A stretch of DNA of 13,630 nt from Elusimicrobia bacterium CG08_land_8_20_14_0_20_59_10. GTDB taxonomy: Bacteria > Elusimicrobiota > Elusimicrobia > Elusimicrobiales > UBA9959. Both the position numbers and the translations under genes were made by a program. Positions 8,160 through 13,600 of this stretch are shown here, in pieces (positions within the stretch are counted from its first letter, which is position 1; each line of letters opens with the position of its first letter). Below the pieces are notes generated by a model. It searched no databases, was not told where the DNA came from, and saw nothing but the letters and a program-made list of their open reading frames with translations. The DNA lies in contig PEXO01000247.1 of NCBI GenBank assembly GCA_002779045.1, forward strand, positions 1 through 13,630, written 5' to 3'.

Positions 8160-8362
8160 AAAAGTTCCACAAGCTCCGTCCCCAGGCCGTCCGGGAACAT
8201 GAGATCGGTTACCAGCAGGTCGTAATGGTTCGTTTCAAGAAAACCGCGCGCTTCGGAGATGCTTGCGGCCATAGTGCTGGAGTAGCCTGTAGTCGCGAAT
8301 ATGCGGGTATACAGCTTAAGTATGGCCGGGTCGTAGTCCGCAATAAGAATATTCCCTGGCAT
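8156..8362 (-). CDS. Response regulator receiver domain, interrupted by TAA
   Basis: ATG 8362 has AGAGGTG close upstream and lies 10 bases after the kinase stop codon, so the pair is co-transcribed. The 68 residues read before the stop hold the first half of a CheY-like receiver: NILIADYDP with acidic D9 and D11, and LLVTDLMFPDG with phosphoacceptor D53. The frame stops at TAA within a T6A7 tract, while the in-frame sequence after it carries the missing Thr and Lys. The complete protein would be a single-domain receiver of about 112-120 residues without an output domain, typical of a phosphorelay partner. As read, the protein cannot fold normally. Confidence 0.8.
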   Translation of the reverse strand: MPGNILIADYDPAILKLYTRIFATTGYSSTMAASISEARGFLETNHYDLLVTDLMFPDGLGTELVELF

Positions 8363-8372
8363 ATCACCTCTT

Positions 8373-9476
8373 TTACTTTGTGCCAAGCGTGAAGAAGAAG
8401 GTAGCGCCGCCCGGGACTTTCCCTTCGGCCCATACGCACCCATTGTGGCGGCGGATGACCTTTTCGACAATAGTCAGGCCGATGCCGGTCCCCGCGAAGG
8501 CTTTCTCTGTATGAAGCCTGGAAAAGGGCTGAAAAAGCTTGTGGGCGTCGGCCATGTCAAAACCCGCGCCATTATCCCTCACGAAATAGACGGGCACTTT
8601 GTCGCGCAGCGACATTCCGAATTCTATAATCGGGTTTTTGGTCTTCGTCGTAAATTTCCAGGCGTTCCTAAGGAGATTCGTCAGCGCGAGGCGCAGAAGC
8701 CCGGTGTCGCCCTTAGCCGTCAGGCCATCGGCTATGCGCCAAGTCATGCGGCGTTCGGGCTGCGTTATTTTGAGCCGGTTGGCTTCCGTCTGTGCGAGAG
8801 AACTCAAATCCACTGGTTCGCTGTGTATTACGGGGCGGGAGGTGATATTGAGATCCTGCAGATCCCTGACTATGCCGATTATCCGCTCGGTCCCCTGCCC
8901 GACTATTTCCAATAACTTCTCGCCCGGGGTGTCAAGCTTATCCCAATACTCTTCGCGCAAGAGGGAAACGGAGGTCTTTAAGCTTGTCAGCGGATTACGG
9001 AGCTCGTGCGCGAGGGCATGGCTGAAAGAATCCAATATTTGATTGGTTGTTTCAAGTTGTATATTCTTGCGGGAAACCTCTTCAAGCGCCCGGTGTTCGG
9101 TTCTGTCCCTGGCAATTGTGGCGGCGGCGATAATCCCCCCTTTCTGATTATAAACAGGCGAGATAGACAGGGAGACGTGTATAATTCGGCCATCTTTGCG
9201 TATACGCTCCGTTTCGTAAGGTTCTACCCGTTCGCCCTTGTGGATCCTGGCAAGAATGCCGGGCAACTCATCCGGGCGATCGGGGGGTGTCATTATGGCG
9301 ACCGATCGGCCTACAGCTTCTTTCGCCGTGTACCCGTATAGCTTTTCCGCTCCTTTATTCCAGTGGGTGATGATTCCCTTAAAAGTCTTAGCAAAGATAG
9401 CGTCCTGGGATGAGAGAACTATTGCGGCGAGGGTCCTTGCCGAGTCCTCCTCCGATGTTTTGGTGGTGGTAGCCAT
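8373..9476 (-). CDS. Soluble PAS-domain sensor histidine kinase
   Basis: The gene is intact at 367 residues, with AAGGAAGGG before ATG 9476. Residues about 15-125 form a PAS domain (FKGIITHWNKGAEKLYGYT, then the RKDGRIIHVSLS and IARDRTEHR strands). The dimerisation domain has phosphoacceptor H157 in LAHELRNPL. The ATPase domain has N271 in NLLRNAWKF, DNGAGF (301-306) and AGTGIGLTIVEK (328-339). There is no membrane segment or signal peptide, so it senses inside the cell, possibly redox, light or a small ligand through PAS; no cofactor residue is evident. It sits 10 bases after the first small Cys/His protein and 10 bases before the response regulator, a tight operon. Confidence 0.93.
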   Translation of the reverse strand: MATTTKTSEEDSARTLAAIVLSSQDAIFAKTFKGIITHWNKGAEKLYGYTAKEAVGRSVAIMTPPDRPDELPGILARIHKGERVEPYETERIRKDGRIIHVSLSISPVYNQKGGIIAAATIARDRTEHRALEEVSRKNIQLETTNQILDSFSHALAHELRNPLTSLKTSVSLLREEYWDKLDTPGEKLLEIVGQGTERIIGIVRDLQDLNITSRPVIHSEPVDLSSLAQTEANRLKITQPERRMTWRIADGLTAKGDTGLLRLALTNLLRNAWKFTTKTKNPIIEFGMSLRDKVPVYFVRDNGAGFDMADAHKLFQPFSRLHTEKAFAGTGIGLTIVEKVIRRHNGCVWAEGKVPGGATFFFTLGTK

Positions 9477-9486
9477 AAACCCTTCC

Positions 9487-9690
9487 TTATTGCCAAAAAT
9501 GCCACCATTTTTTCGTTTTCTTCGGCGGTACTGCGGACGCGGCTGACGCCGGCTGTGCTGTGGGCGCGGCAGGCTGTTGCGGCGGCGCGCTTTGTTTGAG
9601 CAGCATGGGTTTGCCGCAGCAGTATAACGAATCCGGCGCTGCCAGGTACTGCGTGTGGCTTTTATTTACGGCGCAAATATACTGTGGCAT
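9487..9690 (-). CDS. Small Cys/His protein, copy 1 (CCGKPM family)
   Basis: This 67-residue protein is one of three paralogs in a row. Its head has Y-I-C6-A-V-N-K-S-H12 and, 11 residues later, C24-C25-G-K-P-M. It then changes to a Pro/Ala/Gln/Ser linker and a basic, aromatic tail (KKTKKWWHFWQ). Three Cys and one His could bind one metal ion. The CCG-x-P-M block recalls the metal site of desulforedoxin and desulfoferrodoxin N-domains (Cys-Cys-Gly-Glu-Pro-Met), but the CxxC half is replaced by C-x5-H. No function is known to me. The stop is 10 bases before the PAS kinase start, so the two are likely co-expressed. The ribosome-binding site is weak. Confidence 0.8.
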   Translation of the reverse strand: MPQYICAVNKSHTQYLAAPDSLYCCGKPMLLKQSAPPQQPAAPTAQPASAASAVPPKKTKKWWHFWQ

Positions 9691-9710
9691 TGGGATTTCT
9701 TTTCGGAGGA

Positions 9711-9986
9711 TTATCCTTTCCGCCGCCGCGCGCCCTTCTTGGGCTGTTGCGCGGGGGATTTAGCCGGCATGGTCTGGGCTTGGGGGGTGGCCGGGGCGGC
9801 GGCAGGCTGCGTGGTGACCGCCGGCGGCTGTGCTGAAGACAGCTGGGGGGCGGGGCTGACCGGGGCCTTTGAACCGGCCGGCAGCGCGAGCACCATGGGC
9901 TTGCCGCAGCACTGCGGCGGCGCGGCCTGCGGCGTATCAAAGGAACTAAGATGGTTTTTGTTTATTACACAGACGTAATCTATCAT
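9711..9986 (-). CDS. Small Cys/His protein, copy 2 (CCGKPM family)
   Basis: ATG 9986 was chosen because AGGAG lies about 11 bases upstream and the protein then starts with the same head as its neighbours: Y-V-C6-V-I-N-K-N-H12, then C26-C27-G-K-P-M. The frame is open further upstream but has no family sequence there. At 91 residues it has the longest linker, almost only Pro, Ala, Gln, Ser and Thr, and ends in a basic tail (KKGARRRKG). The linker suggests a flexible tether between a metal-binding head and a nucleic-acid- or surface-binding tail (inference). It lies 20 bases upstream of copy 1. Confidence 0.8.
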   Translation of the reverse strand: MIDYVCVINKNHLSSFDTPQAAPPQCCGKPMVLALPAGSKAPVSPAPQLSSAQPPAVTTQPAAAPATPQAQTMPAKSPAQQPKKGARRRKG

Positions 9987-10025
9987 GATTTTAATTTCTC
10001 CTGTATCCCAACTGTCACTACACCG

Positions 10026-10060
10026 CCCGGCACTTAGTGTTTTCTTATACGCAAGCCGGG
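10026..10060. other. Inverted repeat between small-protein copies 2 and 3
   Basis: CCCGGC (10026-10031) pairs with GCCGGG (10055-10060) around a 23-base AT-rich loop, in the 94-base gap between the two genes. It lacks a T-run, so it is not an obvious terminator; it may be a leader or attenuating structure. Confidence 0.35.
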
Positions 10061-10080
10061 TAAACGCGGCTGGAACAAGT

Positions 10081-10308
10081 TCAGTCCCCGAACAGCCGGT
10101 TCCCCCACGATTTCTTGACAGCCGGCGCGGCAACTGGTTTTTTTGCCTGTACCGTGGCTGCCGGCTGCTGCTGCGGCACGGCTTGCGGCGGCGCGCTAAG
10201 CTGAGTCATAAATCTTCCACAGCATATCGGCGGCGGGTTCTGGACCACGGAGTATGTCTTTTTTTGATGCGTCTTATCCACCGCGCATTCGTATTCTACG
10301 TTCGGCAT
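10081..10308 (-). CDS. Small Cys/His protein, copy 3 (CCGRFM variant)
   Basis: ATG 10308 follows a strong GGGAGG ribosome-binding site; the longer in-frame start at 10341 has none. The 75-residue protein keeps the family head (Y-E-C8-A-V-D-K-T-H14, then C29-C30-G-R-F-M) with two substitutions in the second block. A Pro/Ala/Gln/Val linker follows, with a short tail (KKSWGNRLFGD). The conserved Cys, His and Cys-Cys across three diverged copies show selection on a metal-binding or redox head. It is the first of the three genes in transcript order, and its gap to copy 2 could hold a regulatory structure. Confidence 0.8.
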   Translation of the reverse strand: MPNVEYECAVDKTHQKKTYSVVQNPPPICCGRFMTQLSAPPQAVPQQQPAATVQAKKPVAAPAVKKSWGNRLFGD

Positions 10309-10354
10309 AATTCCTCCCGGTTTTATTTTACTTTCCAGCAAACAGCGGCCCTTA

Positions 10355-10585
10355 TTACTTTATTTTAGACGCGACTTGCAGATGGATGCTGGTAACGATT
10401 TCGCTTTCTATTTTCAGTTCGACTCAATTTCCTTCCTTAATATCGGCAAGGGTTATGGATTTGCGATTTCCGCCTTTTGTGATCTTAACATCGGCACCAA
10501 TAATGAATTCTTTAACCTCGTCTTTCTTGGTTTTTATGGTGAGTTTTCTAGCCGCCGCATCAACAGTTTCACAATTAATCGTCAA
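10355..10585 (-). pseudogene. DUF5666-like small beta-domain protein with an in-frame TGA
   Basis: Read from TTG 10585, which overlaps the stop of the EIIA-like gene as TTGA and has AAGGAAGA just before it, 53 residues precede TGA 10424-10426. Another 22 follow in the same frame to TAA 10355-10357. The sequence has the DUF5666-type pattern of a small OB/KOW-like barrel: VDAAARKLTIKTKKDEV, then DVKITKGGN, then ITLADIKEGN, where the family continues with a D/R-V-E-V strand. Here the codon before VELKIES is TGA. A CGA-to-TGA change would explain it. The start is weak and no signal peptide is visible, unlike many family members, so the gene may be decayed at both ends. Confidence 0.55.
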
Positions 10586-11103
10586 TCTTCCTTGAAAATG
10601 CTGAGGACCGCGTCCATATCCGGGGCAGTCTTAATCTGGTAGCTCTTCTTTTTATCGCCAAGGCACCGTCTGGCCCATACGGGTGTTTCCGTGCCGGCAT
10701 AGTCTTTTGGCAGTAATGACAAAAAAACGGTATAAATAGGCTCCCGGTTAGGTGCTGGATATTGCAGCCCTCCCGGAGCAATACCCAGAGCGACTCTCGC
10801 GGATGGCAGTTGCGGGATGCGGCTGGAGATAAATATAACGCCTGACTGCGGGTCTAATTTCGACGACTTAATACGTTTTTGAATTAATTTCGTTATCGCC
10901 TGGCTTTTGGAGATAATCGGCCCCGCCCCATGCAATGCATGCGTGACCAACTCTCCTACTGCCCCATCGAGATTCTTTGATTTAAGGCCCAGAATGATTG
11001 ACGACCGCGTAAGACCGGAAGGAAGAGATTGTTCCCCTGGTTGCCTTCCCGGGAGCTTTTGCATCGAGGATTCCGGTAAATCTTTTCCGTGGTTTGAGTC
11101 CAT
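10582..11103 (-). CDS. PTS EIIA (PtsN-like) domain protein without the catalytic histidine
   Basis: ATG 11103 has AAAGGA seven bases upstream; a longer TTG start at 11154 has no better support. The 173-residue protein has a polar N-terminus of about 30 residues and then a fructose/Ntr-type EIIA fold: LDGAVGELVTHAL, SGVIFISSRIPQLPSARVAL, APGGLQYPAPNREPIYTVFL and LLPKD. In active EIIA the equivalent stretch reads G-x-A-I-P-H-A-R and the His carries the phosphate. Here the residue at that place is Ser93, so phosphotransfer is unlikely and a regulatory binding role is more plausible. It follows a small HTH gene and overlaps the start of the DUF5666-like gene. Confidence 0.72.
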   Translation of the reverse strand: MDSNHGKDLPESSMQKLPGRQPGEQSLPSGLTRSSIILGLKSKNLDGAVGELVTHALHGAGPIISKSQAITKLIQKRIKSSKLDPQSGVIFISSRIPQLPSARVALGIAPGGLQYPAPNREPIYTVFLSLLPKDYAGTETPVWARRCLGDKKKSYQIKTAPDMDAVLSIFKED

Positions 11104-11169
11104 AAAAATATCCTTTGCGTTCCTGCAAGCGGATTCCTTCCGATTACTGGCCAATTCCCAAGGGTGACA

Positions 11170-11410
11170 TCAAAAACTTCCAGGTGTTTCGCGGTTCAAA
11201 GCTTTTTGCAGCGCTTTGAGTAAGCGACGCAGTTCCCCTGCGGAATAACCTGTTCTTTTGTGAACACGCGTAATCCCTGCTTCCCGCTTAAGTTGAAATA
11301 AGGGGAAATGTTCATTGCATTCCCAACAATCCCAGCGCCTCTTCTTTCGTTACGATTATAGAGTCTATTCTTTTCACCGTGTTTGTATCCGGCTCAGAGA
11401 TTGGAACCAT
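11170..11410 (-). pseudogene. Small excisionase/MerR-like HTH protein, frameshifted
   Basis: From ATG 11410 (or 11413) the frame gives about 30 residues ending ITVTKEEA-like: the observed stretch is IDSIIVTKEEALGLLG, the start of a winged HTH of the excisionase/MerR kind. That frame stops at TGA 11312. The +1 frame from about 11326 supplies the second half, FPLFQLKREAGITRVHK, then GYSAGELRRLLKALQKAL, ending at TGA 11170-11172. Together they would make one protein of about 80 residues. The switch lies at GGGAATGC near 11322-11329, where one surplus base (or two missing) explains it. The ATG overlaps the end of the preceding gene by 17 bases, suggesting coupling. DNA binding and control of the neighbouring EIIA-like gene are inferred. 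Confidence 0.55.
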
Positions 11411-11663
11411 CATCACTACCAAAATACTGTCCCAATCCCGCTTTGGCCACAATCTCCTTGAAACGCCCTAACGCAGCATCGGTTGACTTGTTCATCATAT
11501 TCGTCAACTCAAAACAGAATAAATCACTTTTTGAGTTGGCCCGCTGGAGTTCGGTGATTTTCTTGAGTTTGGGGACAAGGTGGCGCGACACCCTTACCCC
11601 ATACATCTTAGCGGTAATCTGCCGCACCTCTGTTACGCCGGGACAAAATTTTTGGTCCTGCAT
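11394..11663 (-). CDS. Hypothetical protein, 89 residues
   Basis: ATG 11663 has AGGTG six bases upstream, a site that overlaps the stop codon of the lipoprotein gene, so the two are coupled. The longer GTG start at 11672 lies inside that site. The sequence is basic and mostly helical, with VTEVRQITAKMYGVRVSRH and a Lys-rich stretch near the N-terminus, then a region rich in Asn, Met and Lys. I recognise no family. No signal peptide or membrane segment is present. A nucleic-acid-binding role would fit the charge but is not shown. Confidence 0.6.
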   Translation of the reverse strand: MQDQKFCPGVTEVRQITAKMYGVRVSRHLVPKLKKITELQRANSKSDLFCFELTNMMNKSTDAALGRFKEIVAKAGLGQYFGSDDGSNL

Positions 11664-11668
11664 AACGT

Positions 11669-11851
11669 TCACCTGGTGGCTGGTTGGTTTGGTGCAGCCG
11701 CCTGCTCGGTGGTAGCTGGTGATAGAGGAGCGTCTGTCGCTTGTCCCATTCCATTTTGAGTCTGGGATTCTGAAGGTTTCTGACAGCCCACCATAGCGGC
11801 CAGCATGGCCGTGCCCAATATGCTTAACCCGAACAGCTTTAGCGTTTTCAT
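11669..11851 (-). CDS. Small lipoprotein
   Basis: ATG 11851 follows AAGGAG at good spacing. The 60-residue protein has a basic start, a hydrophobic stretch (LFGLSILGTAMLAAM) and a lipobox ending in VGC at residue 23. The mature part is a short tail rich in Gln, Ser, Pro, Thr and Ala with no fold, like a lipid-anchored tether or a small entericidin-type stress lipoprotein (inference). The gene has its own promoter-like site next to the arsR gene and probably leads the transcript that includes the 89-residue protein. Confidence 0.75.
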   Translation of the reverse strand: MKTLKLFGLSILGTAMLAAMVGCQKPSESQTQNGMGQATDAPLSPATTEQAAAPNQPATR

Positions 11852-11892
11852 TTGAGGTCTCCTTTAATATTCTTTACATTCCTAATATGGTT

Positions 11893-11921
11893 ATATTACC
11901 AGATATTCATATATTAACCAA
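11893..11921 (-). promoter_or_regulatory. Candidate promoter of the lipoprotein operon with a shared ArsR-type site
   Basis: On the minus strand TTGGTT (11916-11921) and TAATAT (11893-11898) are separated by 17 bases. The spacer holds TATTCATAT (11904-11912, plus-strand reading), the same 9-mer found at the arsR promoter. Confidence 0.5.
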
Positions 11922-11932
11922 AAAAATATTCC

Positions 11933-12265
11933 CTACTTCCTGCCCAGGTGGTCCAATACGGTCTGACTCTCCTGCAGTTTCTTTCTTAGCATATCCGCTA
12001 TAGGCCGTAACACTTTGAAAATGTCCTTGTCCTTAATTGAGTAATAAACAGTAACTTTCTCCTGGCGCGTAGCAAGTATCCCGGCTTGGCGTAAAATTGA
12101 CAAGTGCTTTGAAAGGCCGGATTGTTCCACGCCCAATGCGTTCACTATCTGGCCCACGGATGATTCACCCTTTTTAAGATGCTCAATTACCGCAAGTCTG
12201 ATTGGATTGGCTATGCTTTTTAAGAAATCGGCTTTAATTTTAAACACTAGATCTTCGCCCGCCAT
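11933..12265 (-). CDS. ArsR/SmtB family transcriptional repressor
   Basis: The 110-residue protein is a complete winged HTH of the ArsR family: NPIRLAVIEHLKKGESS opens the domain, the recognition helix is VEQSGLSKHLSILRQAGI (about residues 46-63), and the wing is TRQEKVTVYYSIKD. It contains no Cys at all, so the classical arsenic or zinc thiolate sensor sites are absent. It may sense another ligand or act constitutively. The start has AGGG six bases upstream. It is transcribed from a consensus promoter with operator-like palindromes, so it probably represses itself, and it shares a 9-mer with the promoter of the downstream lipoprotein gene. Confidence 0.92.
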   Translation of the reverse strand: MAGEDLVFKIKADFLKSIANPIRLAVIEHLKKGESSVGQIVNALGVEQSGLSKHLSILRQAGILATRQEKVTVYYSIKDKDIFKVLRPIADMLRKKLQESQTVLDHLGRK

Positions 12266-12299
12266 AAGTGCCCTGTTGACTATATGCCCATCTATTCAT

Positions 12300-12328
12300 A
12301 TTATATGGGAATAAGCATTCCGTGTCAA
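12300..12328 (-). promoter_or_regulatory. Consensus sigma-70 promoter of arsR with overlapping operators
   Basis: TTGACA (12323-12328) and TATAAT (12300-12305) are perfect and exactly 17 bases apart. The spacer holds the palindrome GGAAT-AAGC-ATTCC (12308-12321), and an ATTCATAT-type site (12293-12301) overlaps the -10. Both would let ArsR block the polymerase. Confidence 0.88.
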
Positions 12329-12367
12329 CTCTACTTTCGACACTACTTTATCCGCTAAGAAGCTATT

Positions 12368-12467
12368 GGAATCCGGTGACATAATACCTATATCTGTTCC
12401 GATGGTTTTATGGTAATGCGCGTATCCTGGTGGTAGATGGGAATTAAGTATTATGTCACCAGATTTC
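12368..12467. repeat. Palindromic element of about 100 bp with terminal inverted repeats
   Basis: GGTGACATAATAC (12375-12387) is matched perfectly in reverse complement by GTATTATGTCACC (12448-12460). Pairing extends outward with one mismatch to 12371/12464 and weakly to 12368/12467. The 60-base interior has no ORF. It lies between the arsR promoter and the higA 3' end. The form fits a small non-autonomous mobile element or REP-type palindrome. No transposase gene is near. Confidence 0.7.
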
Positions 12468-12480
12468 CCGACGCGTTTTA

Positions 12481-12810
12481 CTACAACCCAGGATGATGAT
12501 AAGCGGCCGAAGTAGAAGGGGGCATAAGACTACGCACATGCTGCCACGCGTGGGACACCTGAGAAGCATGCCAAAGGTCATAGGTCTGCTGAAGGTTAGT
12601 CCAAAGATTGGGGCTAGTGCGGAATGCCTGGGAAAGGCGTAAAGCCATATCCGACGTGATAGCGCAACGCCCGTTGACAATCTTGGAGAGAGTCTTCCGG
12701 GAGATACTCAAAGCCTTGGCGGCCGCGGAAACCGTAAGGTTTAACGGTTCAAGATAGTGCCTTTTAAGGATTCCGCCCGGATGCGTGGGGGGCCGTGTTT
12801 TCTTATTCAT
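12481..12810 (-). CDS. higA: HigA-type antitoxin (XRE HTH)
   Basis: ATG 12810 was chosen because AAGGATGG precedes it by about eight bases; the in-frame ATG at 12822 has the site at zero distance. The 109-residue protein matches the HigA/VapI family: THPGGILKRHYLEPLNLTV at the N-terminus, an XRE helix-turn-helix with SAAAKALSISRKTLSKIVNG, and SDMALRLSQAF, then a C-terminal helix (LWTNLQQTYDLWHA). It neutralises the toxin encoded just upstream and binds the shared promoter. The gap to the toxin gene is 15 bases. The 3' end abuts the palindromic element. Confidence 0.92.
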   Translation of the reverse strand: MNKKTRPPTHPGGILKRHYLEPLNLTVSAAAKALSISRKTLSKIVNGRCAITSDMALRLSQAFRTSPNLWTNLQQTYDLWHASQVSHAWQHVRSLMPPSTSAAYHHPGL

Positions 12811-12825
12811 ATAATCTACCATCCT

Positions 12826-13104
12826 TTAGTGATAATCCAGGTAGTCAACCACATAAGCGTTTCCGTTTTTGAATTGAAATATAATACGCCAGTTACCGGA
12901 AACTCTAACCGCCCAATTCCCTTTAAGGTCCCCTTTGAGCGGATGCAGAACCGAACCTGGATAATCCATATCGCTGATGATCGCCGCGGCATCCAGGCGG
13001 TCCAGTATATCCGCCAATTTCTGCGCTTGGCCTGGCTGGATGCCTTTTTTAGAGCCGGTGTAAAAAAACTTTTCCAGACCTTTGTGTTTAAAATTTTCGA
13101 TCAC
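12826..13104 (-). CDS. higB: HigB-type toxin (RelE/ParE superfamily mRNA interferase)
   Basis: The family starts at an IxxFKHKGLxKFF motif, here VIENFKHKGLEKFF. I therefore place the start at GTG 13104 (92 residues), not at ATG 13122, which lies inside the promoter. Conserved parts are TGSKKGIQP, the DMDYPGSVLHPLKGDLKG core, WRIIFQF and the C-terminal VDYLDYH with the final His. HigB toxins cut mRNA on the ribosome. No ribosome-binding site precedes the GTG. The -10-like site ends six bases before it, so the message may be leaderless. Confidence 0.9.
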   Translation of the reverse strand: MIENFKHKGLEKFFYTGSKKGIQPGQAQKLADILDRLDAAAIISDMDYPGSVLHPLKGDLKGNWAVRVSGNWRIIFQFKNGNAYVVDYLDYH

Positions 13105-13110
13105 AATTAT

Positions 13111-13139
13111 AGTGTAACCCATAGAGTTACACTTGTCAA
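13111..13139 (-). promoter_or_regulatory. Promoter of higBA with an embedded operator palindrome
   Basis: TTGACA (13134-13139) and TACACT (13111-13116) are 17 bases apart on the minus strand. GTGTAAC (13112-13118) and GTTACAC (13126-13132) form a perfect 7-bp inverted repeat with a 7-base centre, overlapping the -10 and spacer. This is a fitting HigA operator for autoregulation. Confidence 0.7.
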
Positions 13140-13150
13140 GAGCTATTTTT

Positions 13151-13196
13151 AAAGTGTCGCGAAAAAGTTAAAGTGTCATGATTGCGAAAAGTTGGG
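13151..13196. repeat. Short imperfect direct repeats, possible insertion-sequence end
   Basis: AAAGTGTC occurs at 13151-13158 and 13170-13177, and GCGAAAAAGTT / GCGAAAAGTT follow each. Tandem short repeats of this kind are found at the ends of some insertion sequences. No transposase is in the window, so this may be a solo end or chance. Confidence 0.35.
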
Positions 13197-13219
13197 AGGT
13201 GTCCGTAAATTAAAAGATA

Positions 13220-13428
13220 GTGCGGGCGGCGGCGTTTGTTTTAATTATATTCTCAAGTATTCCTGCGGTATTTTCCCAGGTGGATTTTGACCGGGCAGCC
13301 GGCGGCTTGAAAGCGGCCCTGGCCGGCTCCGACGCGCCGCGGGTCCCGGCCCCTATGCCGATCGCCAGGAGCATATGGCTTTCCTGGACTGCCTGACGGC
13401 CGCGCTGGCGCAAAAGCCCAGGCCCTGA
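13220..13428 (+). pseudogene. Small secreted protein, frameshifted
   Basis: From GTG 13220 the frame gives a short basic start and a hydrophobic signal-like stretch (AAAFVLIIFSSIPAVFS), then FDRAAGGLKAALAGSDAPR. Near 13336-13352 the sense continues in the -1 frame: PYADRQEHMAFLDCLTAAL, ending at TGA 13426-13428. Restoring one C to the C4 run (13349-13352) joins them into about 69 residues. The frame is closed by TAA 13211 upstream, and the ribosome-binding site is weak (GGGAGG is too far). I do not recognise a family. The minus strand here also has open frames, but their composition is less protein-like. Confidence 0.4.
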
Positions 13429-13474
13429 CCGGGGGCTTCAGGAAAATCGAAAGTAGATTTTGCGCCGAACTGCT

Positions 13475-13600
13475 TAGGGCTCGTTAAAGAATAACTGACG
13501 CATTTGGAGGCCCAGATTTGGGCCGGATGCAAGGCGCGACGAACGAGCATACCGGTGGTCTGTGAGCGAGGAGCAACGAAGCAGCCGGTTCAAAGAGGGG
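13475..13600. repeat. Structured, repeat-like intergenic sequence
   Basis: GGCCCA (13509-13514) and TGGGCC (13519-13524) form a perfect hairpin. GCTCGTT (13479-13485) and AACGAGC (13542-13548) form a wider inverted repeat, and an imperfect CATACC/GGTCTG pair sits at 13548-13561. From memory, GCAAGGCGCGACG-type sequence followed by GAGGAGCAACG recurs between genes in some bacterial genomes. I cannot verify this here. Confidence 0.45.

Noticed and set aside
8156..8470. Longer response regulator start at 8470
   Set aside because: The extra 36 residues are the shadow of the kinase C-terminus; ATG 8362 has the ribosome-binding site and the family start.
1705..10426. A recoded genetic code, since TAG, TAA and TGA all occur inside otherwise good frames
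   Set aside because: All three also end normal genes here (TAG: hybrid kinase, M20, arsR, higA; TAA: PAS kinase, higB, small protein 1; TGA: NlpC-like, EIIA-like, lipoprotein), and intact genes show no internal stops.
10376..10642. Plus-strand ORF of 88 codons
   Set aside because: Phe/Asn-rich shadow of the DUF5666-like frame, without start signals.
11933..12265. ArsR as a classical arsenic or zinc sensor
   Set aside because: The protein has no Cys and no recognisable metal-binding cluster, and no arsenic resistance gene is nearby.
12826..13122. ATG 13122 as the higB start
   Set aside because: It lies within the promoter and operator palindrome and adds six residues not found in the family.
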